Positions 51,099 through 61,207 of a stretch of DNA of 64,000 nucleotides are shown here, piece by piece. The DNA comes from Janthinobacterium saanense. Lineage in GTDB: Bacteria > Pseudomonadota > Gammaproteobacteria > Burkholderiales > Burkholderiaceae_D. The notes under the pieces are model-generated. The model was not told the origin of the DNA and did not search any database. It saw nothing but the letters and a program-made list of their open reading frames with translations. Where the stretch lies: positions 1-64,000 of the forward strand of contig NZ_JACHCI010000014.1 of assembly GCF_014200675.1 (NCBI RefSeq). Direction: 5' to 3'. Made by a program: the position numbers and the translations under genes. Each line of letters opens with the position of its first letter. Positions within the stretch are counted from its first letter, which is position 1.

Positions 51099-52594
51099 CT
51101 TCCTGCGCTCCAGTCGCGCGAACGATCCACGGCGCGCTGCCACTTATGCAGGCGCGCCAGGCGTTCATCGGCTCCCATGGCTGGCTCGAAACGCCGCGCC
51201 ACCTGCCATTGGGACGCGATTTCTTCTTCGGAATCCCAGAAACCCACGGCCAGACCCGCCAGGTAGGCCGCGCCCAGGGCGGTGGTTTCCGTCACCACGG
51301 GGCGCACCACGGGCACATTTAATATGTCGGCCTGGAATTGCATCAGCATATCGTTGCGGGCCGCGCCGCCATCGACGCGCAATTCGCTCAGCGCAATGCC
51401 GGCGTCATCCTGCATGGCGGACAATACGTCCACGTTTTGATAGGCCACGCCTTCCAGCGCGGCGCGCGCGATGTGGGCTTTCCCCGTGCCGCGCGTGATG
51501 CCGATCAAGGTGCCGCGCGCATACGGGTCCCAGTACGGCGCGCCCAGGCCGGCAAATGCAGGCACGAACACCAGGCCGCCGGTATCGGGCACGCTGGTGG
51601 CCAGCGCTTCCACTTCGGACGAGTCGCGGATGATGCCCAGGCCGTCGCGCATCCATTGCACGGCTGCGCCGGCGATAAAGGCGCTGCCTTCCAGCAGATA
51701 ATCTGTGCTGCCCCTGGCTTCGCTCAAGCTCCAGCCCACGGTCGTCAAGAGCCGGTTTTTCGATGGCAGCGGCTGCTTGCCCACATTCATCAGCATGAAA
51801 CAGCCCGTGCCATAGGTATTTTTCGCCATGCCGGGCTGCAAGCAAGCCTGGCCAAAGGTGGCCGCCTGCTGGTCGCCGGCGATGCCGGCAATCGGCACGG
51901 GTACACCCAAGAGCGCCGCATGCGTGTGCGCGGCCACGCCGCTCGACGGCAGCACATCGGGCAATAGCGAGGCGGGAATCTCCAGCAGCGCCAGCAAATC
52001 CGCATCCCATTGCAGGGTGTGAATATTGAACAGCATGGTGCGCGAGGCATTGCTGGTGTCGGTGATGTGCGCGCCGCTCAGCTTGTAGATCAGCCAGGTA
52101 TCGATGGTGCCGAACGCCAGTTCGCCGCGTTCGGCGCGCGCGCGGGCGCCCGGCACGTGATCGAGCAGCCATTTCAGCTTGGTGGCGGAAAAATACGCAT
52201 CCAGCACCAGCCCCGTCTTTTGCTGTATCGACTGCGCCTTGCCCTGCGCCAGCAGTTGCTCGCAGAACGCGGCATTGCGCCGGTCTTGCCAGACGATCGC
52301 ATTGGCGACGGGCTCGCCCGTGGCCCGGTCCCACAACACGGTAGTTTCGCGCTGGTTGGCCACGCCGATGGCGGCGATATCGCTGGCCGCCACGCCGCTG
52401 TCGCGCATCAGCTGTTGCAGCACCGCCAGTTGCGAGCTCCAGATTTCATTGGAGTCGTGCTCTACCCAGCCCGGCTGCGGGAATAGTTGGCGAAATTCCT
52501 GCTGCGCGCTGGCGTGCGGCCGGCCTGCATGGTCGAACAGGATGGCGCGCGAACTGGTGGTTCCCTGGTCCAGGGCAAGTATGTATTGAGTCAT
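51095..52594 (-). CDS. glpK: Glycerol kinase
   Basis: A 499-residue FGGY kinase phosphorylating glycerol to sn-glycerol-3-phosphate with ATP. The N-terminal ATPase motif [16 protein letters not shown], the glycerol-binding [10 protein letters not shown] and the FGGY signature region ([20 protein letters not shown]) are all present, and the length is normal. I start at the ATG at 52594, 5 nt after the glpD stop. It forms the glpD-glpK operon; the uptake facilitator glpF and glpR are not in the window. Confidence 0.95.
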   Translation of the reverse strand: MTQYILALDQGTTSSRAILFDHAGRPHASAQQEFRQLFPQPGWVEHDSNEIWSSQLAVLQQLMRDSGVAASDIAAIGVANQRETTVLWDRATGEPVANAIVWQDRRNAAFCEQLLAQGKAQSIQQKTGLVLDAYFSATKLKWLLDHVPGARARAERGELAFGTIDTWLIYKLSGAHITDTSNASRTMLFNIHTLQWDADLLALLEIPASLLPDVLPSSGVAAHTHAALLGVPVPIAGIAGDQQAATFGQACLQPGMAKNTYGTGCFMLMNVGKQPLPSKNRLLTTVGWSLSEARGSTDYLLEGSAFIAGAAVQWMRDGLGIIRDSSEVEALATSVPDTGGLVFVPAFAGLGAPYWDPYARGTLIGITRGTGKAHIARAALEGVAYQNVDVLSAMQDDAGIALSELRVDGGAARNDMLMQFQADILNVPVVRPVVTETTALGAAYLAGLAVGFWDSEEEIASQWQVARRFEPAMGADERLARLHKWQRAVDRSRDWSAGS

Positions 52595-52599
52595 GGGTA

Positions 52600-54171
52600 T
52601 TATGTGTTCTTGTATGGATGATCTTGTAGCCAGCTTTCCAGTCTGGCAGCCGTCTCGGGCGGCAGATGCAGGCCCAGCTTGGAGCGCCGCCACAGTATAT
52701 CGTCGGCGCTCACGGCCCATTCGTGGCGCTGCAGATAGTCCACTTCAGCCGCATACAGGCTGGCGGCAATTTCCTCGCCCATCTCGGGCACACTGCTGCG
52801 GCCGGCCAGCAGCACATGGGTGCGGCTGCCATAAGCGCGCGCGTAACGGGCCACCAGCGCAGCCGGCAGCCAGCCATATTGCCGCTGCAGCGCCAACACG
52901 AACTGACCGAATTCGCGCACGGAACGGTTGCTGGGCTCGCTGCCAAACAGGTCGCCACCGGGCAGGCAGGCGTTTTCCGTCCAGGCGCCATGCTTATTGC
53001 CCAGCAGCGGCGCCAGCAAGTCCAGCGCTTCTTCGGCCAGCTTGCGGAAGGTGGTGATCTTGCCGCCAAATATGCTCAGCAGCGGCGGGCCATGCCCCTC
53101 CTGGTCCAGCTCGAAACGGTAATCGCGCGTGACGGCTTTCGCATCTTCCTGGCTAGCTGCCGCCTCTTCCACCAGCGGACGCAGGCCCGCATAGGTCCAG
53201 ACCACGTCAGCGGGCACAATCGGCTGGCTGAAATACTCGCTCGACAGTGCACATAGATAGGCAATTTCCGCTGCATCGATTTCCACCCTGGCGCTGTCGC
53301 CGTGGTAATCGAGATCGGTGGTGCCGATCAGGGTAAAGTCGTGTTCATACGGAATCGCAAACACGATGCGGCCGTCATGGTGCTGGAAGATGTAGGCATG
53401 ATCATGCGCAAACAGGCGCTTGACGACAATATGGCTGCCCTTGATCAAACGCACATGCTGGCGGTGGTTGCCGGGCGCGGCCTGCTGTAAAAAATCCGAA
53501 GTCCAGGGGCCGGCCGCGTTGACCACGGCGCGCGCCCGCACGGTGGACTGCCTGCCGTCACCGTGCTGCAAGGTCGCCCGCCAGTATTGCCCGTCACGCA
53601 GCAAGGCCGTGCAGCGCGTGCGCGTATGGATGCGCGCCCCATGCTCTTTGGCGTCGATGGCGTTGAGTACCACCAGGCGCGCATCGTCGACCCAGCCGTC
53701 GGCATACACGAAACCGCGCCTGAACTCGGGTTTCAAGGGCTGGCCCGCCACATGCTTGCGCAAGTCGATGCCATGCGAAGCGGGCAGCAATTCGCGCCGC
53801 GCCAGATGATCATATAGAAACAGGCCAGCCCGTATCAGCCAGGCCGGGCGCTGCCCACGGGCGTGCGGCATCACAAAAGACAAGGGCCAGATGATGTGGG
53901 GCGCCGAGCGCAGCAGCACTTCGCGCTCGGCCAGCGCCTTGCGCACCAGGCGAAATTCATAATATTCCAGGTAGCGCAAGCCGCCATGTATCAGCTTGGT
54001 GGAAGCGGACGAGGTATGCGCCGCCAGGTCATGCTGTTCGCACAGCAGCACTGACAGGCCACGCCCGGCCGCATCGCGCGCAATGCCGGCGCCATTGATG
54101 CCGCCGCCCACCACCAGCAGCTCGCAGTCACTTTCCAGGGGAACTGCTTCATCGTACGGTGTTGCGGCCAT
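52600..54171 (-). CDS. glpD: Glycerol-3-phosphate dehydrogenase (aerobic)
   Basis: A 523-residue FAD enzyme on the inner membrane that oxidises glycerol-3-phosphate to dihydroxyacetone phosphate and reduces quinone. The FAD motif [20 protein letters not shown] is near the N-terminus. [17 protein letters not shown] is the GlpD signature. The C-terminal domain runs to the end ([15 protein letters not shown]). It is first in the operon with glpK. Its promoter is in the 398-bp gap shared with the MarR gene. Confidence 0.95.
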   Translation of the reverse strand: MAATPYDEAVPLESDCELLVVGGGINGAGIARDAAGRGLSVLLCEQHDLAAHTSSASTKLIHGGLRYLEYYEFRLVRKALAEREVLLRSAPHIIWPLSFVMPHARGQRPAWLIRAGLFLYDHLARRELLPASHGIDLRKHVAGQPLKPEFRRGFVYADGWVDDARLVVLNAIDAKEHGARIHTRTRCTALLRDGQYWRATLQHGDGRQSTVRARAVVNAAGPWTSDFLQQAAPGNHRQHVRLIKGSHIVVKRLFAHDHAYIFQHHDGRIVFAIPYEHDFTLIGTTDLDYHGDSARVEIDAAEIAYLCALSSEYFSQPIVPADVVWTYAGLRPLVEEAAASQEDAKAVTRDYRFELDQEGHGPPLLSIFGGKITTFRKLAEEALDLLAPLLGNKHGAWTENACLPGGDLFGSEPSNRSVREFGQFVLALQRQYGWLPAALVARYARAYGSRTHVLLAGRSSVPEMGEEIAASLYAAEVDYLQRHEWAVSADDILWRRSKLGLHLPPETAARLESWLQDHPYKNT

Positions 54172-54569
54172 CTGGACTCCATGATTGCCTGTGGCAGGCA
54201 GAAAGAAGGAGGTTACGCCAGAACACGAATACTCAGCAACACATTCTCCATACGCGTTGCCCGCATCGCCACCCGCCGCCGTGATCAGAAAGCGCCATGA
54301 AAGCTTGATGGATAGCCCAAGATGATGTTACAATAGATACAACATGCATTATTTTTTTAATCTTGCTATCTGGCAATACAGTTATATAAATGATATTTGT
54401 CTTAAGTGCATCTTAAGTAAAGAAAATAAAGATCCGCATGAAACGTTGTAATTCTTGTCAAATCAGTGAGAAATAACTCGCAATATGACTGTTCCCCAAC
54501 AAACCACTCGACAGCAAAAGCGCGAAGGCCCCAACCCCGCCGGTTGCGCCGCGAAGTGAAGGAAATAAA
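54172..54569. other. Divergent intergenic region glpD / marR
   Basis: A 398-bp, AT-rich gap. It holds a plus-strand promoter (-35 TTGATG 54305-54310, 18-bp spacer, -10 TACAAT 54329-54334) and a PmrA-type box (54401-54417). It also holds a possible 24-codon leader ORF (ATG 54485, stop 54557-54559) directly before the MarR gene. I found no convincing GlpR site. Confidence 0.55.
54401..54417. promoter_or_regulatory. PmrA/BasR-type box
   Basis: CTTAAGTGCATCTTAAG fits exactly the PmrA (BasR) consensus YTTAAK-N5-YTTAAK, a direct repeat with 11-bp phasing. It lies 152 nt before the MarR start and 230 nt from the divergent glpD start. An OmpR-family regulator of the PmrA/QseB type is the likely ligand, but a chance match in AT-rich DNA is possible. 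Confidence 0.5.
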
Positions 54570-55073
54570 ATGAGCCATAATTTTGAAGCGGCCGTCATGC
54601 CGCCTGCCTCCCGCCCGAATACGGCCTCTGTCAGCGAACTGGAAGCACACCTGGGATACTGGCTGCGCTTTGTTTCCAATCACGTTTCGCACAGCTTCCA
54701 GAAAAAAGCCGAAGCCAATGGCGTTACCGTTTCCGAATGGGTGGTTTTGCGGGAAATGTTCCGCCTGGGCTGCACCTCGCCCACTGTGCTGGCGCAAGTG
54801 GCCGGCATGAGCAAGGGCGCCGTGTCAAAACTGATCGATCGCCTGGAAAGCAAGGGCATGGTCAGCAAATCGATCTTGCTGGCCGACCGCCGCCAGCACT
54901 CGATCGAGCTGACCAGCGAAGGCGAGGCGCTGGTGCCGGTGCTGGCCGGCATCGCCGACCAGAACGACGAGGAATTCTTTGGCAAGCTGCCCCAGCAATT
55001 GCGTGAGGACTTGCTCGAAGCGCTGAAGGAAGTGGCGCGCACGCACCAATTGAAGAGCGTCCCGCTCAATTAA
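54570..55073 (+). CDS. MarR-family transcriptional regulator
   Basis: A 167-residue winged-helix dimeric regulator. The DNA-binding region is residues 60-115 (VTVSEWVVLREMFRLGC, VAGMSKGAVSKLIDRLESKG, then the wing LADRRQHSIELTSEGEAL). GAAGGA precedes the ATG. The ligand and targets are unknown; the neighbouring amidohydrolase is convergent, not divergent, and the coding ends overlap by 4 nt. It is perhaps controlled by a PmrA-type regulator. Confidence 0.88.
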   Translation: MSHNFEAAVMPPASRPNTASVSELEAHLGYWLRFVSNHVSHSFQKKAEANGVTVSEWVVLREMFRLGCTSPTVLAQVAGMSKGAVSKLIDRLESKGMVSKSILLADRRQHSIELTSEGEALVPVLAGIADQNDEEFFGKLPQQLREDLLEALKEVARTHQLKSVPLN

Positions 55074-55975
55074 AAGCGGAACAGCCGTGCCGGCGTATCG
55101 TGCAGCACCACCTGGCGCTGCGCCAGATCCGGCAGCCAGCTTTCCATCAGCCTGAACTCGGTATCGTAATGCGCGGTTTTCTCGAACAGCGTATGCGGCC
55201 AGTCGCTGCCCCATATCAACCGCTCCGCACCAAATTCACGCAATAGCAAGGGCATCGCGGCCAGCGCCGTTTCTTCGCCGCGGCCACCAGGGCCGTTGCG
55301 GTAGGCGCCAGACAGCTTGACCCAGACGCGCCGCGTCTGCCCCAGCGACAGCAGATAGCGAAAGCCGGGATCATTGACGCCCAGCATGGCGCTGGGGCGG
55401 CCAAAATGGTCGACCACCACTTTTACACCAGCGGCCAGCAAGGGCGCCAGCACCGGTTTTAGTTCCTGCGCTATCTGGTGCACCTCGACTTGCCAATCGC
55501 GCAACCTCACCTGTTCCAGCAATTCCGGCCAGCCAGGGCTGGCAAAGTCGGGCGCCGGCAAGCCGACCAGGTTCAGGCGGATGCCGACCACGCCAGCACC
55601 CTGCAAGGCGTCGAGTTCTTGCACCGATACGCCGGGCGCCACCACGGCGATGCCGCGCAAGCGCCGGGGATGGGCGCGCAATACGCTGACCAGATAGCTA
55701 TTGTCGAGACCGAGAAAACTGGGTTGCACCAGCACTCCGTGCGACATGCCGTGGGCATCCAGCAAACCCAGATAAGCGGCCGGCGTCGCATCGTAGCCGG
55801 CTGGTGCGCGGCGCGGGTCCGGCATCGGCAGGCTGTGCAGGAATACATGGGCATGGCAATCGATAGCGGTCATGGAAGTCATTCTTTGCGTGGTCGCGCA
55901 TCCGGCCAGGGGCGCAAGCGCCATCCCTGCAGCCGAACACATCAGGGTAAAAGTAAAATCGCGTCGCGTCGTCAT
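55070..55975 (-). CDS. Exported amidohydrolase (PDC-lactonase-like TIM barrel)
   Basis: A 301-residue amidohydrolase-2 family protein. The N-terminus carries a twin-arginine motif (TTRRDFTFTLM) and a possible lipobox (LAPLAGC), so it is likely Tat-exported and perhaps lipid-anchored. Catalytic-site features are DCHAHVF (metal-site His pair), VVVDHFG and WGSDWPHT (C-terminal Asp). The relationship is to 2-pyrone-4,6-dicarboxylate lactonase and related hydrolases. I choose the ATG at 55975 with GAGTGA upstream; a GTG at 55984 is possible. It is downstream of the MFS gene in one operon. Confidence 0.82.
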   Translation of the reverse strand: MTTRRDFTFTLMCSAAGMALAPLAGCATTQRMTSMTAIDCHAHVFLHSLPMPDPRRAPAGYDATPAAYLGLLDAHGMSHGVLVQPSFLGLDNSYLVSVLRAHPRRLRGIAVVAPGVSVQELDALQGAGVVGIRLNLVGLPAPDFASPGWPELLEQVRLRDWQVEVHQIAQELKPVLAPLLAAGVKVVVDHFGRPSAMLGVNDPGFRYLLSLGQTRRVWVKLSGAYRNGPGGRGEETALAAMPLLLREFGAERLIWGSDWPHTLFEKTAHYDTEFRLMESWLPDLAQRQVVLHDTPARLFRF

Positions 55976-55996
55976 CGTGATCACTCGATTGAGGTT

Positions 55997-57241
55997 TTAA
56001 TGGGAAGCCACCGCGTCAAGCGTGCCATCGAGCTTCTTGCCCATGGTTTCAGGCAGCAGCAAGACGGTGATCACCACCAGGCCGTAGGCGATGGCGGCGT
56101 CGATGCCGATCGCCTCGCCCAGCGGCATGGAGCGGCTCATATAGCCGACCAGCAGCGGGAAACCGGCCGAGGCGATGCGGCCAAAGTTGTAGCAAAAGCC
56201 CACGCCGGCGCCCCGTATCGCGGCGGGATACAGTTCATTGAACAGCGCGCCCAGGCTGGCCGGTATGCCGGCGGCAAAGAAGCCCAGCGGAAAGCCGAGA
56301 AATAACATGGCCGTATTGCCCATCGGGATCAGCAGATACACCAGCACGGTAATCGTCGAGCAGACGGCGAACAGGGCCACGTTGCGGCGCCGGCCTATGC
56401 GGTCGAGCAATTGCGCACTGGCAATGCAACCGAGCCAGAAGGCGGCGATGATTACCGCCAGGTAGCCGCCGGTGCCCAGCACCGACAGATGGCGTTCCGT
56501 GCCCAGGTAAGTCGGCAGCCAGGTCATCAGCGCGTAATAGCCGCCGTGGGCGCCCATGCCCAGCAGGCTGCCGATCACGGTGGTTTTCAGCAGCGCCGGA
56601 GAAAAGATGCCGACCAGCGCCACCTTGTCTTTGGATGGAGGAAGGACAATCTTGGCCGGCTCGGGTATCGAACGGCGCACATACACCACCAGCAAGGCGG
56701 GCAGCAGGCCCAGCATGAACATGGCGCGCCAGGCCAGGTCCGGCGACAACCAGGAAAACAGTATCGTGTAGAGGATCACGGCAGCGGCCCAGCCTACCGC
56801 CCACGCGCTTTGCACGGTGCCCATGGCCTTGCCGCGATGCTCGCTGCGCACCGATTCAGCCATCAGCACGGCGCCAGCGGCCCACTCGCCGCCGAAACCA
56901 AAGCCTTGCAAGGCTTTCAGCACGATCAATTGCGGGAAGGTTTGCGCAAACGAGCATAAAAACGTGAACAGGGAAAACCAGACGATGGTCAGTTGCAAGG
57001 TGCGCACGCGGCCAAGGCGGTCCGAGACAGCGCCGATCACCCAGCCGCCCAGCGCCGACGAGACCAAGGTCGCGGCGCTGATCATGCCGGCCTGCCCTTT
57101 ATCCAGGCCAAAGGCGGCGATCAGCGCGGGAATGGCGAGGGTAAAAATCTGTACATCGAGCGCATCGAGCGCCCAGCCGCTGAAGCAGGCCCAGAACGTC
57201 TTGCGTTCCAGCGCGGATACCTGCCGATACCAGTTAAACAT
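55997..57241 (-). CDS. MFS transporter (aromatic acid / metabolite:H+ symporter type)
   Basis: A 414-residue inner-membrane carrier with 12 predicted helices and the conserved loop motif GAVSDRLGRVRTLQ between helices 2 and 3. The pattern (GWALDALDVQIFTLAIPALI) is that of the AAHS/sialate-like group for organic acids. It is co-oriented with the amidohydrolase 21 nt downstream and divergent from a GntR regulator, suggesting an operon for uptake and hydrolysis of one organic acid. Confidence 0.88.
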   Translation of the reverse strand: MFNWYRQVSALERKTFWACFSGWALDALDVQIFTLAIPALIAAFGLDKGQAGMISAATLVSSALGGWVIGAVSDRLGRVRTLQLTIVWFSLFTFLCSFAQTFPQLIVLKALQGFGFGGEWAAGAVLMAESVRSEHRGKAMGTVQSAWAVGWAAAVILYTILFSWLSPDLAWRAMFMLGLLPALLVVYVRRSIPEPAKIVLPPSKDKVALVGIFSPALLKTTVIGSLLGMGAHGGYYALMTWLPTYLGTERHLSVLGTGGYLAVIIAAFWLGCIASAQLLDRIGRRRNVALFAVCSTITVLVYLLIPMGNTAMLFLGFPLGFFAAGIPASLGALFNELYPAAIRGAGVGFCYNFGRIASAGFPLLVGYMSRSMPLGEAIGIDAAIAYGLVVITVLLLPETMGKKLDGTLDAVASH

Positions 57242-57297
57242 TGTGTCTCCTCAATTTCATACGACAAGATGGCCTGTCTGTTTTTATTAAATCATAT

Positions 57298-57313
57298 AAA
57301 CATATAGATGTTT
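57298..57313. promoter_or_regulatory. Candidate GntR operator
   Basis: AAACAT-ATAG-ATGTTT is a perfect 6+4+6 inverted repeat in the divergent region between the MFS gene (57 nt away) and the GntR gene (121 nt away). Position and symmetry suit a GntR/HutC dimer; binding is not shown. Confidence 0.45.
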
Positions 57314-57434
57314 GAACGAATCTTAGGCCGGGAAATTGGCTTTGTCAATCAACTTCAGCGGCCGCCGCAGGATGGACTGGCAGCCCATATCCAGATACAG
57401 TGCTGAGCATTCACCCCTTATTCACGTCCAGCCC

Positions 57435-58175
57435 ATGATGAAACACACCATTCCCGCCCACGATGACCGTTTGCCCCTGTACCAGCGTCTGCGCGATGAC
57501 ATGCTGGCCAGGATTGCTGGCGGCGAATGGCAAACGGGCGTGGCGATACCCACTGAAATTGAATTGACCAGGCTGTATGGGGTGGCGATAGGTACGGTGC
57601 GCAAGGCGGTGGAAACGCTGGTGGCCGATGGCATGCTGGAACGCAACCAGGGACGCGGCACGTTCATCCGCCGGCCCAGTTTTGACAGTTCCTTGTTCCG
57701 CTTTTTCCGTCATCAAGTCAGGCAAGGCCAGCCGGTCGTGCCGCAAAGCCGCATCCTGGAACGCAGCCTGACCACGCCGCCGGCGTTTGTCGTGAGCGCG
57801 CTGGGACTGGCAAAAAAAGCGCAAGCCTTGCGCCTGGAGCGCTTGCGCCTGGTCGATGGCAAACCCGTGCTGCTGGAAGAAATCTGGCTGCCGCACACCC
57901 CGTTTGCCGCGCTGCTGAAGGTCGAGGTGGAAGACTTCCCCGATTTGCTGTATCCGTTTTATGAAGCGCGCTGCGGCAAGGTGATCGCTTCGGCGCAGGA
58001 AACGCTGACGGTCGCTTCCGCCGATGAGGACGAGGCCCGCTTACTTGCAATCCAGGCGGGCCAGCCGGTGGTGATCATCGAGCGCCTGGCGCTGGGCTAC
58101 GACCGCCAGCCGCTGGAATGGCGCCGCTCGCGGGGGCCGGCCGATGGTTTCCGCTACCAGGTAGAGATACGTTAA
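57435..58175 (+). CDS. GntR-family regulator (HutC/UTRA type)
   Basis: A 246-residue regulator. The winged helix-turn-helix is at residues 10-80 (LPLYQRLRDDMLARIAGGEW, ELTRLYGVAIGTVRKAVETL, NQGRGTFIRRPS). A UTRA ligand domain occupies the rest (AFVVSALGLAKKAQALRLER, YDRQPLEWRRSRGP). The start at 57435 fits family N-termini; upstream in-frame codons are probably leader. It is divergent from the MFS/amidohydrolase operon, whose substrate is the probable inducer. Confidence 0.85.
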   Translation: MMKHTIPAHDDRLPLYQRLRDDMLARIAGGEWQTGVAIPTEIELTRLYGVAIGTVRKAVETLVADGMLERNQGRGTFIRRPSFDSSLFRFFRHQVRQGQPVVPQSRILERSLTTPPAFVVSALGLAKKAQALRLERLRLVDGKPVLLEEIWLPHTPFAALLKVEVEDFPDLLYPFYEARCGKVIASAQETLTVASADEDEARLLAIQAGQPVVIIERLALGYDRQPLEWRRSRGPADGFRYQVEIR

Positions 58176-58178
58176 GCA

Positions 58179-58715
58179 TCACGCCAGCTGGCGCCGCAGC
58201 AAGGCAACGGCCTCGGCTAGCGATAGCAGAGCCGTGTCAAGCGACAAGGCGGGGGCCAGCGGCGCTTCATAGGGCGCGGAAACGCCCGTAAACTGAGGCA
58301 GTTCACCGGCGCGTGCACGCGCATACAGCCCCTTGGGATCGCGCGCCTCGCACACTGCCACCGGCGTGCTGATATGGATTTCGATGAACTGCGCCGCGCC
58401 GATAATTTCGCCAGCCATGCTGCGGTCGTCGCGGTACGGTGAAATCAGCGCCGCGATCACCAGCACCCCCGCCTGGTTCATCAGGCGCGCCACTTCGGCC
58501 GTACGGCGGATATTTTCACGCCGGTCGCCGGGCGCAAAGCCCAGGTCGCGGTTCAAGCCTTGCCGCAACACATCGCCATCGAGCACAAAGACCGCTACCC
58601 CTTCGGCGCGCAACTGCTGTTCCAGCGCCTGCGCAATGCTGGTCTTGCCCGCGCCGCTCAAGCCTGTCAGCCAGAGCGTGGGCGGCGCGGTGATGGCGTA
58701 TGTCGGCTGTGGCAT
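58179..58715 (-). CDS. cysC: Adenylyl-sulfate (APS) kinase
   Basis: A 178-residue cytosolic kinase making PAPS from APS and ATP in sulfate assimilation or sulfation. Walker A GLSGAGKTS is near residue 18, and VLDGDVLRQGLNRDLGF and RRENIRRTAEVA are the APS-binding signatures. It is compact and stand-alone, not fused to CysN, and no cysDN genes are adjacent. I start at the ATG at 58715 with AGGGA upstream; the long in-frame extension is not coding-like. Convergent with the GntR gene. Confidence 0.9.
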   Translation of the reverse strand: MPQPTYAITAPPTLWLTGLSGAGKTSIAQALEQQLRAEGVAVFVLDGDVLRQGLNRDLGFAPGDRRENIRRTAEVARLMNQAGVLVIAALISPYRDDRSMAGEIIGAAQFIEIHISTPVAVCEARDPKGLYARARAGELPQFTGVSAPYEAPLAPALSLDTALLSLAEAVALLRRQLA

Positions 58716-59029
58716 CGTCTGTCCCTGTTTAATGTGTAGCTTGCAATATAGCAAAGCACTGCAAAAAAACCTATCTTCGCCGCCAATCTGAACACCTGTT
58801 TGCGCCAGATCATATTGGGTGATGCAGGGGCAAGCCATGCCTGCCTCGCCTGAAAAAGTGGCCGCAGATTCTACGGTCAACGGACACACAAGCAAATAAT
58901 ATTGGAAAAGCATGTCTTTTCCTCACTACAACTACACGACACTGGTTCCTCGAGGCAATTCATGGCAACATGGCTGCGCCGTTTTGCTTGCAAAACGCCA
59001 TAGACCAGAACCCTCGAGGAAAAAACGCA

Positions 59030-61168
59030 ATGTCTTTATATCGCAAACTGGCCGGCAGCATGCTGCTGGGCCTGGCTACAGCGGGCATCGCCCACGCACA
59101 ATCCCCTACCCCGGCCGCCGCGCCCGCCAGCGATCCTGCCGTCAGTGACCCGGCCGGCACGGATCCGTATCTGTGGCTGGAAGACGTACTCGGTGAAAAG
59201 TCTTTGGCCTGGGTCAAGCAGCACAATGCTGTCAGCGTCAAGGAGCTGGAAGGCCAGCCCGGCTTCCCTGCCTTGCAGGCGCGCCTGAAAACCATCCTCA
59301 ATTCCAAGGAGCGCATTCCTTACGTCAGCAAGAACGGCGAGTATTACTACAATTTCTGGCGCGACGCCCAGCACGTGCGCGGCATCTGGCGCCGCACCAC
59401 CCTGGCGCAATTCCAGACGCCAGAGCCTGCCTGGGAAACCGTGATCGACCTCGACCAACTGGCGGCCAGCGAGCATGAAAACTGGGTCTGGGCCGGCGCA
59501 TCTTGCCTGTATCCAAAAGGCGAACGCTGTTTGATCTCGCTGTCGCGCGGCGGCGGTGACGCCAATGTCGTGCGCGAATACGACGTGGCCAAGCGCGCTT
59601 TTGTCGAGGGCGGCTTCAGCTTGCCTGAAGCCAAGGGCAGCGCCAGCTGGATAGACCAGGATACCCTGTTCGTTTCTACCGATTTCGGCCCCGGCTCGAT
59701 GACCAGCTCGGGCTACCCGCGCATCATCAAGCAATGGCAGCGCGGCACGCCATTGGCGCAGGCGCAAACCTTGTACGAAGCCAAGCCCGAAGACTTGAGC
59801 GCAGGCGCCTACAAGGATTTCACGCCCGGCCATGAGCACCAGTTCATCGAACGCCAAATCGATTTCTATAGCGGCGAAATGTTCCTGCGCGATGGCGCGA
59901 GCCTGAAAAAAGTCCCGAAACCGGACGACGCCACCGCCTTCACCGTGCGCGACCAGTTGCTGATCACCTTGCGCTCGGCCTGGACCGTCAATGGCAAGAC
60001 CTATCCGCAAGGCGCTTTGCTGGCCACCGATTTCAATGCCTTCATGCAAGGCAAGCAAGACTTGGAAGTGCTGTACGCACCGACGGCCACCTCGTCGCTG
60101 GACAATGTCGCGGCCACCAAATCGGCCATCCTGATCACCGAGCTGGACAAGGTCAAGAACCGCATCACGGAACTGCGCCACGTGAATGGCAAGTGGCAGC
60201 GCCGCGCCGTCGATGCGCCGAAGCTGGGCACCCTGGCCGTCAGCGCGCTCGACCACGTCGATTCAGACCAGTATTTCCTGACCGTTACCGACTTCCTCAA
60301 CCCGACCACGCTCTACCTGGGCACGGCGCAAAACGACAAGCGCACGAAAATCAAGTCGCTGCCGGCCTACTTCGACGCCAGCCCCTACAAGGTCGAGCAA
60401 TTCGAAGCGACTTCGAAAGACGGCACCAAAGTGCCCTACTTCCTCATCATGAACAAGCAGACGAAGTTTGATGGCAGCAATCCGACCGTGCTGTATGGCT
60501 ATGGCGGCTTTGAAGTATCACTGAAGCCGAATTACAGCGGCATCATCGGCGAAGCCTGGCTGAACAAGGGCGGCGTGTACGCGCTGGCCAATATCCGTGG
60601 CGGCGGCGAATTCGGCCCGCGCTGGCACCAGGCGGCGCTGAAGGAAAACCGCCAGCACGCCTATGACGATTTCATCTCGGTGGCGCAAGATTTGATTACG
60701 CGCAAAGTATCGAGCCCGCGCCACCTGGGCATCATGGGCGGCAGCAATGGCGGCCTGCTGACGGGCGCCGTGCTGGTGCAGCGTCCTGACTTGTTCAACG
60801 CCGTCGTCAGCCAGGTACCGCTGCTCGACATGCGCCGCTACAACAAGCTGCTGGCAGGCGCATCGTGGATGGGCGAGTATGGCAACCCGGACGTGCCGGA
60901 ACAATGGGCATACATCAGCAAGTACTCGCCGTACCAGAATGTGTCGAAGGATAAAAAATATCCACGCACCCTGTTTACCACTTCTACACGCGACGACCGG
61001 GTCCACCCTGGCCATGCGCGCAAGATGGTGGCAAAAATGGAAGCCCAAGGCCACGACGTGCTGTACTGGGAAAACACGGAAGGCGGCCATGCCGGCGCCG
61101 CCAATAATGACCAGCAAGCACTGATGTGGGCGCTGACCTACACCTTCCTGCTGGAACAGCTGCGCTGA
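59030..61168 (+). CDS. Secreted prolyl oligopeptidase (S9A family)
   Basis: A 712-residue serine peptidase with a signal peptide (ATAGIAHAQ, cut near residue 20). The N-terminal beta-propeller (about 40-430) is followed by a catalytic alpha/beta-hydrolase domain. The triad is visible: S572 in MGGSNGGLLTG, Asp at 655-656 in TRDDRVHPGHAR and H687 in GGHAGAAN. It hydrolyses peptides after proline; the export signal places it in the periplasm or outside. GAGGA precedes the ATG. Downstream hairpins end the transcript. Confidence 0.93.
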   Translation: MSLYRKLAGSMLLGLATAGIAHAQSPTPAAAPASDPAVSDPAGTDPYLWLEDVLGEKSLAWVKQHNAVSVKELEGQPGFPALQARLKTILNSKERIPYVSKNGEYYYNFWRDAQHVRGIWRRTTLAQFQTPEPAWETVIDLDQLAASEHENWVWAGASCLYPKGERCLISLSRGGGDANVVREYDVAKRAFVEGGFSLPEAKGSASWIDQDTLFVSTDFGPGSMTSSGYPRIIKQWQRGTPLAQAQTLYEAKPEDLSAGAYKDFTPGHEHQFIERQIDFYSGEMFLRDGASLKKVPKPDDATAFTVRDQLLITLRSAWTVNGKTYPQGALLATDFNAFMQGKQDLEVLYAPTATSSLDNVAATKSAILITELDKVKNRITELRHVNGKWQRRAVDAPKLGTLAVSALDHVDSDQYFLTVTDFLNPTTLYLGTAQNDKRTKIKSLPAYFDASPYKVEQFEATSKDGTKVPYFLIMNKQTKFDGSNPTVLYGYGGFEVSLKPNYSGIIGEAWLNKGGVYALANIRGGGEFGPRWHQAALKENRQHAYDDFISVAQDLITRKVSSPRHLGIMGGSNGGLLTGAVLVQRPDLFNAVVSQVPLLDMRRYNKLLAGASWMGEYGNPDVPEQWAYISKYSPYQNVSKDKKYPRTLFTTSTRDDRVHPGHARKMVAKMEAQGHDVLYWENTEGGHAGAANNDQQALMWALTYTFLLEQLR

Positions 61169-61207
61169 TCCCCGCCCCACTGCAAGACTGACTCTTTCTG
61201 TCCTCCC

